64,000 nt of DNA from Rotaria sordida (lineage: Eukaryota; Rotifera; Eurotatoria; Philodinida; Philodinidae). The notes beneath the pieces were generated by a model. It saw only the letters and a program-made list of their open reading frames with translations, was not told the origin of the DNA and did not search any database. The stretch lies in assembly GCA_905250125.1 (NCBI GenBank), contig CAJNOL010000470.1, positions 62,001 to 126,000 on the forward strand. The letters are read 5' to 3'. Position numbers and translations under genes: made by a program. Shown in pieces: positions 1 through 9,759 of the stretch (position 1 is the first letter of the stretch; each line of letters starts with the position of its first letter).

Positions 1-541
1 GTTTTGTGAATTTTCTTCATAAAATTATTGAACAAATTATACTCGCATGTCTTCATTGGAAGATACGCAGTCATAATTCTGAAGTGATGCAAGCTGTTGT
101 ATCAGCTAGAAACATTTGTTGTCAATCTGTTACTCTAATAATTTCTCACAATACGTCATATGTTTGTGTATCAAACTGGCATTGTATTTTTCGTTTTGAA
201 ATTAAAACATTACTTAGATTTAACAATTAATAGAACTATTTGGATTCTAATATTTGTAGTCATAGATATTTATCGTAAAATGGATAGAATAATACTTCGA
301 CGAACATACTATCATGTTATAAAAAAGTTCTATAAATTCCTTGAATTAATTATAAGATATTCACGTTTTGTTTTTTGTACGATGGACTTTTGGAATATTC
401 TGTATAATCGGAATTTTTATTGACTTAAGTATTTAAACACAAACAAGTTCTCGAAGAATCTATTTTCTTAAGAATGATCACATAACTCCATATGATTAGT
501 AAAATCATTAGACGAAACTAATTATTTTCGTTTTGACTTAC
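1..541 (-). other. intron/edge region of the ZFYVE26-like gene
   Basis: This stretch lies downstream of the third exon of the minus-strand gene that starts at 1057. That exon ends in a good donor (GTAAGT, 536-541 on the minus strand). I find no further exon with recognisable coding character before the window edge. I read it as intron 3, with the rest of the gene outside the window. Small open frames on the plus strand here have no recognisable content. Confidence 0.45.
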
Positions 542-1057
542 TTGAACAACTTGTGCACTCGGTTGGATATCACCAACAACCAAAAGAAATTTATACATTG
601 CATCATATTTAAGTGTTTCAAGTATTGCCTACAAAAAAAAAAAATTCCACGTTTTTTTCTCATTAATTTTCTTTTTAAATTAAAAAAATATTCTCCTACC
701 ACATCTAAATACTGTTTAACTCGACATTCTTCCAATAATAATAAAGCAAAATGAAACGGGGTTGGTACCGCTTTTGATCCCGTACTATATAAACAAAATA
801 ATAATAATAATAATAAAAATCCATCATTTAATCTATCGTTCTTCTTACCAATAAGCAGTTGGATTTCGAATAATATCCATTAATAATTCTTCTAAATTTG
901 TATTAAGTTGTAAACGTTTATTAAATAAAAGTTGTAAACATAATCGACATAATTCCCATTGTCCCAAATAAACATGATTACAAAAAGCTTGATATAATTG
1001 TTCATTATTTCGTGCTTCAACATCAAAAAATTCATGACGAATTTCTAAAACACTCAT
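542..1057 (-). CDS. ZFYVE26 (spastizin)-like protein, N-terminal part only
   Basis: Three exons on the minus strand, 1057-849, 784-700 and 628-542, join in frame with GT-AG borders and give the first 127 residues of a protein that leaves the window. The N-terminus resembles that of ZFYVE26/spastizin, a large protein of autophagic lysosome reformation: a short leader, then a helical block with the signature FC-x5-GQWELC-x2-C, followed by a leucine-rich helix. The domains that would prove identity (FYVE finger, C-terminal repeats) are off the window, so the name rests on the N-terminal pattern only. A clean acceptor (TTTCTAG) lies 6 nt before the ATG. The TIMM50 stop is only 117 nt upstream on the same strand, which suggests co-transcription. 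Alternative: another large helical-repeat protein. Confidence 0.5.
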
Positions 1058-1174
1058 TTTTATCTAGAAATAATGACAAAGAAAAAAAAACATCATCAAG
1101 AACAAAAAACATAACTGCTTGAGATAATGAGAATAGAAACAAAAGAGAAAAATAAAACACAAAGATTTTTCTTT

Positions 1175-3694
1175 TTAAAATCTTTTTGAACTTGTCCAAC
1201 CACTAAATAATCCTTTTGATTGTTTTACAGATGAATTAACTGCTGCTGCTGCTTGCTGTTTTTTTTGTTCTTCTAATTCCTAAATTCAGCAAAACAAAAC
1301 AAAAATTCTTTTGTTTTCATTACAAAAAAAAAAAATAATTACCAATAATTTTTGTTGTCGAATTAAAAATGCTTCAACAGGATCTGGCTCTTGATTGTAA
1401 TGATCAAGTACATCACGTACATCATCAACACCACTCACCGCAATCACTATGGAGAGAAAAAAAAATCATTAATAATTATTTATAAAAATTAAATAAAACA
1501 AACTTCGAAGAAATGAAGCTAAATGAAGTAATTGTCTATCATCATCTTCACCATTCCATTGTTTTAAACGATGTAAAGCATTTCGTGGTTGTAATTGATA
1601 CGCTTTTTCATCCCAATCTAAGAAAATTATTTTTTTTAAATCACGATTAAGACATGATAAATCCTACAAAAAAAAAAATTTTAAATTATTTTAATTCAAT
1701 AAAACAAAAAAGAAAAAGAAACCATGTGATTACTTTAACATGAGTGCCATTTAAAAAACGAGTATTTTCACGAAATAAACGATACATTATACGATGGTCA
1801 GTATCCATATTTTCTATAACAGATGCTGCACCCTAGAAGAATAATCATTGTAATTTAATCTTGTTTTTTTTTTTAATAAAAGTTTTAAACTTTTAAGAAA
1901 GAAATTTTTTTCATATGACAATGAAATAAATACATAGTTGATCATTAATAATTTAAATACGAAAAATTTCTCAGATGACTCATGTCGACTGTCTTTAGCA
2001 TCATGAAATAAATGAAAATATTATATTTACTGCGTCATTTTATCTTACTCGAGGTGACTAAATAGAGAGAACAAATAAAAATCGACTTATCTTATCTTTG
2101 ACTGTACTATAATTTCTTTGTTAAAATTTAATTAAAATAAACTCTAATTATTTCTAATAGTTCGACATTCGTACAATTGCTCGAACGATGTGTTATTTTT
2201 ACATGAAAAATAATCAATATAATATATATTCAGTCTTGTGTCAATAATATTCAAATTTTCAATTTACAAGTGTATACGGTCTGTTTAAACACATTCATAA
2301 ACTACTTCGAATTAGAGTGAAGGACAAAGACGTTCTCTATCGCTATTCAATTCAGTCAAGTCATAGTGATATACTTGATAAGTCCTAGCCTCGATTTTGA
2401 TTGATGTGTCCAATACCAAAGATTTTATTTCATAGTGCAAAGATATGTTTAGGTCAAATTAAATGTCTCGTTGCCAAACTAACAAATTCATAATATGATA
2501 TTATCCATGGTGTACATCGAGTGGAATAATTAATTTTTTTTAGATATCTACAGTGTATGTCAGATACCCACAAGTCAAAATTTTAATAATATTTATTTTT
2601 CTTTTTTCATGATGACTGGCTAGAGCTAGTTGCGTTGCAAAGGTAAAAGTGTGTGTCAAAAACAAAATTAATGAAAAAAGGTCAAGGTACCATTATTTTC
2701 AAATATAAGGAAAATAGACAAAAAAAATGCTCACTTTTATGAAATCTTTTAAAATTTATTTTGAAGTTTGAAACACACTATCTTACATATATTGTAAATA
2801 TCTAAAAAATTCCTTAGTCTCGTTCAGTACACATCATGAGCAGTTCATATTTTAAATTTGTTAGTTTGAGATTGAGACTTCTAATTTGACTTGAACATGT
2901 CTACTATTCTTTACTAATAGTACAAAACTCAAAAAAGAAGATCAAAATATGTTGCATTTCTTAATTCGACCCATCAAGTATTAAGAATTTATGTGAATAC
3001 AATTTGAAAAAAAAAGACTTATCTCAAGACCGTAATCGAGATCTTTATCTCTTTCTCTCTGTATTTAATATTAAAAAATAAATAAATAAAAAAACTCGTT
3101 TATTGAAATATTTCAATTTTTTCATACCCATGGTGCTTCTTTTGTATAAATAACAACTTCATAAACTGGATAACCAATTTCTTTTATAAAATAATCTAAT
3201 CCTGGTCGTTTTTTATATCTCCATCCTGTATTATAAGCCCATTCTGGATGTAATAATATTCCTGACATTTCAATAACTAATGTATATTTTGGTTGATATG
3301 GTGCTGGTAATGGTTCAGGTAAAAGTTTATCACTTGTTGGATCTTTAATTGTTTGCCAATAATTAATAACTTCTCGAAATGATCGTTTAATATATTGTTG
3401 CCATGTTGGTAAATTTGAATATCGATCTTGTATAATATTTCCATTTTCATCAATTTGTGGTGCACCCCAAACAAGTATAACATAACCAATTGTTGAAAAT
3501 AACCATATACCAAGAAAATATCCTGTATATTTTAACATACGTACATCCCAAGCTGCTTTAGCTTCACGTTCATGTTTTTCATCATCAGTTTGAGTTTTAG
3601 AATATTTTGGTTCTGGTGATGTTTTAGAAAATATAAATGGTGTTTTACTCTCATGTTCACCCATTAATGAAGATAATTTCGATGGTGATGGTGA

Positions 3695-3726
<32 letters not shown>

Positions 3727-3889
3727 AAGAATTAGTATTTGTTGTTTGTTTTTGTTGTTGAAAATGCAAAGCAGAAAATGTGAATGTACGATTATTTATT
3801 TTAATTGTCTGTCGTTCAAAAAGTTTTAATGAACGAGAAATAGACCAACAATTCTGACAAGATATTCTTGATCGTAATGCAGAAAACAT
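1175..3889 (-). CDS. TIMM50: TIM50 subunit of the mitochondrial TIM23 translocase
   Basis: Five exons (3889-3128, 1832-1734, 1663-1504, 1446-1343, 1279-1175) encode 409 aa. TIM50 sits in the mitochondrial inner membrane, receives presequences from TOM and passes them to TIM23. Visible parts are an Arg/Ser-rich presequence (residues 1-40), a Pro/Ser low-complexity linker (55-75), one membrane segment (about 121-142) and an FCP1-like domain from about 201. Diagnostic blocks are LLHPEW, TGWRYKKRPG, YRLFRENT, LSCLNRD and GVDDVRDVLDHY. As in other TIM50 proteins, the phosphatase DxDx signature is missing from the FCP1 fold. I chose the ATG at 3889 because a presequence follows it directly; the frame is open to 4081 with hydrophobic, unlikely sequence. 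An acceptor (GTTTCAG) lies 20 nt upstream. Intron 1 is 1,295 bp, the others 57-70 bp. Confidence 0.93.
1833..3127 (-). other. long intron 1 of TIMM50
   Basis: This 1.3 kb intron has donor GTATGA and acceptor TTCTAG. It is AT-rich with scattered homopolymers. I see no open frame with coding character, RNA gene or clear inverted repeat in it. Confidence 0.8.
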
Positions 3890-4101
3890 TCTTTTTTTCT
3901 TAATGTAATCTGAAACACCTTCTTTAAATAAAATTAAAAAAAAAGAATAATCATTCAAACTATAGAACGTTTTTTTTCTCTTAATATAATCAAATGTTAA
4001 AAATAAATCATCATGATTGAAAACAAAAAAAGGAAAAAAAAAGAAAATTAATGCTTTGAAAGACTTTTTTTTGTTTCTCATACATATGAATTAATAAGAT
4101 G

Positions 4102-5979
4102 TTATGTATAAGAAACTTTTCCATTGTTTTCATCAGGTGATACTGGTGAATCGACTACGGCATTTATTGTGGCATCTGTTTTACCATCAAGTAAATCTTG
4201 TTTAGCACGTCGTGCAGATGGTGAATCATTGAGTATGCCTTTCTTTATTGAATTATAGACGTAAAGAAATGCTGCAGCTAATAATGCTATTTCAAGACAT
4301 ATGATAAAAAATACTTCAAGAATAAAATAACCATAACTATCAAGAATTAAACCAGTAAATATATTCCTTAAAAAAAATAAAAAGAGAAATTAAATATTTG
4401 AAAAACAAAACAAAAACTACATACATTACAGCTAGACCTAGATTTTGAATTGATTGCATAAATCCATAGGCTGTACCTAACATTTTTTTAGGAACAAGAA
4501 AAGCAACCATTGGCCATAATGATGCAGCTAATATTGAATAAGATATGCCCATTAAAACAAGAGGTACAACCGGATGAACAAAAAGAAATGCAAGAAGAGC
4601 ATGAGCAAATATTGTTGTTGTTATACTGCCCATTAACCAATAAAGATTTCTACCAGTTTTATCAACAACATAACCAAGTAGTGGTGAAAGAATAGCTGAC
4701 CTTAAAAAAAGAAAAAAGAAAATTTTCCTATTATTTCTTCAAATATGCTCATTTTTGAACATACATAAAATAGACTAAACTATTGCACGCATTCGACCAA
4801 GTAGGTGATAAATTATATTTCGATATAAAAAGTAATTGTGCAGCAGCAATAAATGGAAATATTGCAACATAATAAAATACACAAATAATAAAAACACAAT
4901 AAAGTGAAGCTGAAAAATGTCGAATATCTAAAATCCAAAAAAAAAAAAAAAAAATTACAATCATATTTATCATTATTTTATTGAAACATACCGCGAATAT
5001 GAAATTCATCAGCTAGAAAATAATCATAAAAATTAAATTAAAAAGAAAAAAGAAAGAATTTATATTCAAACCTGGATCATGTGGATGATCTTCTTGTATA
5101 ACTTTTCGTCGTCGAATATCTAATGTCCAAAGAATAAGTGCACATACAAGTGAAACAAAACAAGTTGAAACAGCAATTAAAAGTGTTGTACCAATACGAT
5201 GTGGACCAGTTGAATCTTTATCAAGTGAATCATAAATTCGATGAATTGTATTCATATTTACTAAACTTCCCTTAAAAATATAAAGAAATCTTGTTTTTTT
5301 TTTTTTTCTTTCCTTATCATATAAAATTAATTCTACATACAACACGAGCAAATGAAAGTTGTAAACCAAATACAAAATTCAATTGTTTTCCAAAAAACCA
5401 TGAAACAGCATATGCATTTTGTGCACTTGATAATGATTCACCACCAATACCAAATATAAAACGACCAGCATTCATAAGCCATATTAAACGAAAATAACCA
5501 CCAAAACCAAAAATAATTTGTCCAACAACAATAAATGCACAAAATATAGTTGCACCACGAGCTACACCAAGCCATTTATCGATTAATATACCACCAACAG
5601 CAGCAAGTCTATTAAATTAGACAAATTTAAAGATTTTATATACGATATTATTTAACTTACACAACATTAGGCCATGAATACCAAGAATAAAATGCTGTAA
5701 AAGTTGATGAAGAAATTTTTAAATCAGATTTCATTACATCTTCTAAGCCGGCCGGATTATCATAACAGTAATAGGATCCTAATAAAAATGAATAGAAGAG
5801 TACGTTTTTTTTTTAATAAAATAAAATTCATTTTTACCAAATGATAAAAAGCACATAAAAAATACGGCAACCCATCTAAGATATGGTCCACGTGGATCAA
5901 GTAATCCATGATAAGTTCTTGTGCCTTGTCGATTAACTAATTGAGTTTGTTCGTCATCAACTGGACTTGATCCTTCCAT
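4102..5979 (-). CDS. MFSD1: MFSD1 lysosomal major facilitator transporter
   Basis: Eight exons (5979-5838, 5778-5661, 5608-5341, 5270-5072, 5012-4992, 4927-4765, 4700-4425, 4366-4102) give 483 aa, close to the vertebrate length. MFSD1 is a 12-helix lysosomal membrane transporter. Family blocks are conserved throughout: SYYCYDNPAGL at the first luminal loop, FYSWYSWPNVV, LAAVGGILIDKWLG, GRFIFGIGGESLSSAQNAY, FGLQLSFARVGS, ALWPMVAFLVP and GTAYGFMQSIQNLGLAV. The fifth exon is a 21-nt microexon. The N-terminus carries an acidic EQTQLV stretch that is close to, but not exactly, a dileucine sorting motif. The ATG follows a GTAG acceptor by 7 nt. The TIMM50 start lies 212 nt beyond the stop on the same strand, and the FCP1-like gene diverges from a 381 bp spacer. 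Confidence 0.95.
4992..5012 (-). other. MFSD1: 21-nt microexon of MFSD1
   Basis: This exon is bounded by a TTTCTAG acceptor and a GTATGT donor and encodes ADEFHIR with split flanking codons. Skipping it would keep the frame, so it could be a regulated cassette in the central cytosolic loop between the two six-helix halves. Confidence 0.75.
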
Positions 5980-6360
5980 TTTTCTTCTACACGATGTTCA
6001 AAGATCTCAAATACAAAAATAAAAAAAAGAACATAAATAATGATGATAACATAAATTTTATTCATTAGTTATTTAAACAACTGATCAAATCTGTGTTTGA
6101 TAATAAACTTATATTCGACATGTAATAATTCAAATAAAAATAAAAGTAAACGACTGATAACGTTTATTTTATTTATTATCTTATCCTTAAAATTTTCATA
6201 ACAAAACTGACATCTATAATTTACTATTGCTTATTAAACTATACCAATTAATGAAAAGAAAGATTTTTCGAATGATTCATCAACATAAAATTCCCACTCC
6301 TTCATCATATTGAAAAAAAAAAAATTTTTCTTTTTCATTTTTTTTTTCTTAAGTAAAACT
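5980..6360. promoter_or_regulatory. 381 bp divergent spacer between MFSD1 and the FCP1-like gene
   Basis: The two start codons face away from each other across this AT-rich spacer, so it must hold promoter elements for both directions. I see no clear TATA box or other named motif. At each end a splice acceptor is present close to the ATG: GTAG on the minus side and TTCTTAAG at 6346-6353 on the plus side. Confidence 0.55.
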
Positions 6361-7113
6361 ATGTCAAAAATAAAACGTTTAATCATTCTTGATCTTAATG
6401 GTCTTCTCATTCATCGTGTTCATAAAAGTCTATATGTCAAATGTAAACCTTTATTTGAAGAACAATATAATCTTCGTAATTTACCACGTCCAGAACGTAA
6501 AGGTAATTTTGCTGTATGGCTTCGTCCTAATGTTAAAGAATTTCTTGAATGGTTACTGAAACATTTTCATGTTGCTATTTGGTCATCTGTATTATATCAT
6601 AATATTGCACCTATTGTTGAAGCTTTATTACCTGATGAACATGAACGTCCACGTTTATTATTTTGGTGGAATCAAGAACATTGTTTTACTGAAGATAATC
6701 CAACAGCAATTGATCCAACAAATACAAAATTATTTTTTAAACGTTTAACATCTGTATGGGATACAGTTGATATAAATGAACGTTGGTTAATGAATCAACC
6801 AAGTAATATTGATTTACGTGATCATACATTATTAATTGATGATAATAAATTAAAAGTACGTGATAATCCAATACATACAGCTATACATCCACGTACATGG
6901 AAATTATTTGAATTAAATGATGATAATACTGATATAAAAATATATAAAGATAAAGTTTTAGAAAATGATGGACAATTAATGAAATGGTTAGAAGGTTTAT
7001 TAGAATGGAATGGAACTGTATCAGAATATGTTGAAAAACATCCATATATTGATCCACCTTTAGAAGAAATTGAGAAAGAACCTAATAATTCATGGAGTTC
7101 TGGTTGGGACTAA
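6361..7113 (+). CDS. intronless FCP1-homology (NIF-like) phosphatase-family protein
   Basis: One open exon encodes 250 aa of the FCP1/SCP (HAD) fold. Visible motifs are motif I, LDLNG (D11-L-N13-G14), motif II, AIWSS, a Lys-containing FFKRL segment, and motif IV, LLIDDNKLK. The canonical DxDx(T/V) motif has Asn in place of the second Asp. From memory, fungal and plant FCP1-domain proteins of unknown role also read LDLNG, so this may mark a subfamily. The first, nucleophilic Asp is kept, so activity cannot be ruled out. The ATG at 6361 follows an acceptor by 7 nt; the in-frame extension to 6310 is homopolymer-derived and unlikely. It is one of two intronless genes in this intron-rich window. 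The stop is only 73 nt before the TMEM192 start. Confidence 0.85.
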   Translation: MSKIKRLIILDLNGLLIHRVHKSLYVKCKPLFEEQYNLRNLPRPERKGNFAVWLRPNVKEFLEWLLKHFHVAIWSSVLYHNIAPIVEALLPDEHERPRLLFWWNQEHCFTEDNPTAIDPTNTKLFFKRLTSVWDTVDINERWLMNQPSNIDLRDHTLLIDDNKLKVRDNPIHTAIHPRTWKLFELNDDNTDIKIYKDKVLENDGQLMKWLEGLLEWNGTVSEYVEKHPYIDPPLEEIEKEPNNSWSSGWD

Positions 7114-7186
7114 GTTTTGAAAAACTAAAAAATAGTATTCATTTTTTTTATACAAGAGTATTTTCGTGTTTGTCTTTTTTTTGTAG
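7114..7186 (+). promoter_or_regulatory. 73-nt intercistronic spacer ending in a splice acceptor
   Basis: The spacer lies between the FCP1-like stop and the TMEM192 ATG. It ends in a long T-run plus GTAG placed directly before the ATG, and it contains no AATAAA. It looks too short for an independent promoter, so it resembles an operon junction resolved by trans-splicing. Confidence 0.55.
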
Positions 7187-9759
7187 ATGGTTAGTTTAAA
7201 TCCACAACATAGTCGAAGTGGAGGAGTAAGTTGGGTTTTTTTTTTCTATTGTTTAGTAAATTTTTTTTTTGTCAAGGCAATGTCATTTGAAGATCGATCA
7301 ATACATATAAATGATGAAATCATAACAGAAAATACTCCACTTATTATGGGTATTGAAAAACATTATCGACCAATACGAACAACTACTTTTATTATTATTC
7401 ATATTTTACTTGTGGTAAAAACAAAAACCAAAAAAGAAATATGTTTATGAAAAAAAACTTTTCTTTTTGTTCTAGATTTTATTTGAAATCGTCATTGTAT
7501 TATTTCCGTTTTTATGCTATGATAAAAGAATTGCAGATATATGTGATCGTCATTCTCCATATAATATTTCATTATATGTACATGCTGGGTTTTATGTTGT
7601 CTGTGTTATTTTTGATCGGTATGATTAAGAGAAATTTCAATATAATAAATTTTTAAAGATAATTATTTATTGTATAATGCAAACGTTTCCGAAAAAAATG
7701 TTACTTCGTTTTTCATCGATCAAAATATGTTTGGGTAAAATCCCAAAATATCTTATAGTATCTACATTGAAAAGTCTTTCTAATTGTATGTTCAAAAAAG
7801 TTTTATTATCTTTTGTCTTTGAGAGTAACAAAGATATAAAACATGATAAAACGTTTTTGTACATACAATTAGAAAGGACTTTTAATATAGATCTTGTATA
7901 GATGTTTTTGATTTTTCTCAGAAATTTTTGCATCATTCGTTAGATATTAAGGTCGATTGTAAAATCTATATAGGATAGATCATACGAATTGTGATTTTGA
8001 AAATAAAAAGGTAATGATTGATATCATTGCTGAAAGACTTTCCAACTGTTTAATGACTAAATATGAGTAGAAAAAATAGGTTCTATGACTAACAACTAAA
8101 TACTTAATAGTATTCATTTATAAACAATTGGTCGCACGCATGTTATATTGATGAAGTTTGATTGTGAGTAGGTCTCTATAAAACAACAAAAGTCTATGTA
8201 AGGTTCGGATCAAGGATTTTATAGAAGACATCAAATTGTGATTGAGAAGAATCATTGACTCGTATCTGTTCGAACTTCGTTTTAGTCTGGTACAGAATTG
8301 CTTTCTCCTCAAGTTAGGAAAGTTTTTTTTTGTGGTCTCTACACATTTCTATAGGTTTAAATAACTTGTTGCTTCTTTTCATCGCATTTCTGTATTCTCA
8401 AAGTTCCAAAACATAATGAAGAAAGCATAAAGGAAATGAATATTTTATTAAGCACATCATCTTTTGAATGAAATTACATTTAATATTTAAATAATTTTCG
8501 ATTAGCAATTCTTTTTGAGATAATAGATGTCTGTAGGGCAATGAAATATTTCAACGAATTTATCTTCTTGCAGGTATTGAATCTACTGACATTTAATTGC
8601 AAAAAATCATCGGATAAATATCCGACTTCCAGAAAAAAACACTTTTAACATTGACGTAACTTTCTAGAATAGACCACAGAATAAATCATATCAGGAATAA
8701 TAGACTGTAGACAACAACTACGATAACTTACTCATAATATTAATAGATTTTATTGTCTCAAATTTTTCAATAAAAACAGAAGAGATGTCAACCCTAATCT
8801 GATATTTAAAAGGATTTTCTCATGAATCATGTTTTGATAAATAAAGTATTCTATATCTTTATTAATCAAAAATTAAGTAGAATTGATTCCATTCAATGAA
8901 TGGATTTCGTTATTTATTTCTATTGCTATAAATTACAGAAAATTATTTTCTTTTAACCGATAGTTTCAATCATAAAGATTTCTAGAAATACAATTAATCA
9001 TGTTTTTCAAAATTTTTCTTTCTTACTTAAAATTAAACTTGATTATTTCATTTAGTATGTACCATTATCATCAAGATTTATCACAACGTGATGGTTATCT
9101 TGATTTTTATCGTCAAACAATAAATTTAAGACGTATACCTTTAATAATCATTTCAACAGGTAAAATTTATAAATTTTAAATTTTCTTCTATATTTAATTA
9201 TGATTTATAAAGGTAATGCAATTCTTGTTGCTATGATTAAATTACTTGAAGATTATCCATCATCAATTTTACCACTTCAACCATGGCATTGTCTTGCAAT
9301 TCTAACAACTATTGAAATAATTATTATGTTAAGTGCACTTCTATGGTATCTTGGTAAGAAGTAACAAAAAAAAAATGATCATTATAATTTTATGTTATCT
9401 TCTTTCGTTTTTTTTTGTTTAAAGTTCTTACTATTAAATTTAATAAACAACATGTTCCGCCAGATGCTGCACTTGATGATTTACTTTCGACTTTTGCTTC
9501 ATTACAAACATCAACTAATGAAATTGGTTTTCGGTTTGTTTGTTTGTTTTTTGTTTTAGATTGAATTATTTATTTTTGAATATATTTTATCTTTATTTTT
9601 CTTTTTTTTGCTAGTGATGAAACTTATACAGAAAATGTTCTTGAAAAACAAGCCGATTTAATTCGATATTTACGTGAACGTAATGATCATTTAGCTCGTC
9701 TTCTTCAACAATCTAAACAACAATTAAATACTCAACAAACTTTAACAAATATTACTTAA
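7187..9759 (+). CDS. TMEM192: TMEM192, lysosomal four-helix membrane protein
   Basis: Seven exons (7187-7225, 7277-7414, 7476-7618, 9056-9159, 9213-9353, 9425-9533, 9615-9759) encode 272 aa, matching the family length of about 270. TMEM192 is a lysosomal/late-endosomal membrane protein of unclear function. Shared features are a cytosolic N-terminus with a dileucine signal (ENTPLI, fitting [DE]xxxL[LI]), four hydrophobic segments, a YHYHQDLSQRDGY-like loop after helix 2, an STGN motif in helix 3, and a C-terminal helix with EKQADLIRYLRERN. The ATG follows an acceptor with no spacing. Intron 3 is 1.4 kb and holds a foldback element. Poly(A) signals (AATAAA) begin at about 9872. Confidence 0.92.
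7676..7937. repeat. foldback (MITE-like) element in TMEM192 intron 3
   Basis: Two imperfect inverted arms, roughly 7676-7805 and 7808-7937, face each other. The clearest match is between 7770-7792 and 7860-7885, around the core CTAATTGTATGT and its reverse complement. The outer ends match around TGCAAA-N-TTTC. The self-complementarity explains why both strands show similar short open frames. There is no coding capacity, so it would be non-autonomous. Confidence 0.65.

Noticed and set aside
3890..4081. Upstream in-frame extension of TIMM50
   Set aside because: The extension is Phe/Lys homopolymer-like and would bury the mitochondrial presequence; an acceptor lies between it and the chosen ATG.
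6361..7113. Bacterial horizontal transfer for the intronless FCP1-like gene
   Set aside because: FCP1-domain proteins are essentially eukaryotic and codon use matches the neighbours; lack of introns alone is not enough.
7677..7936. Pair of small genes on both strands in TMEM192 intron 3
   Set aside because: The peptides resemble each other only because the region is an inverted repeat; no start context or splice structure supports coding.
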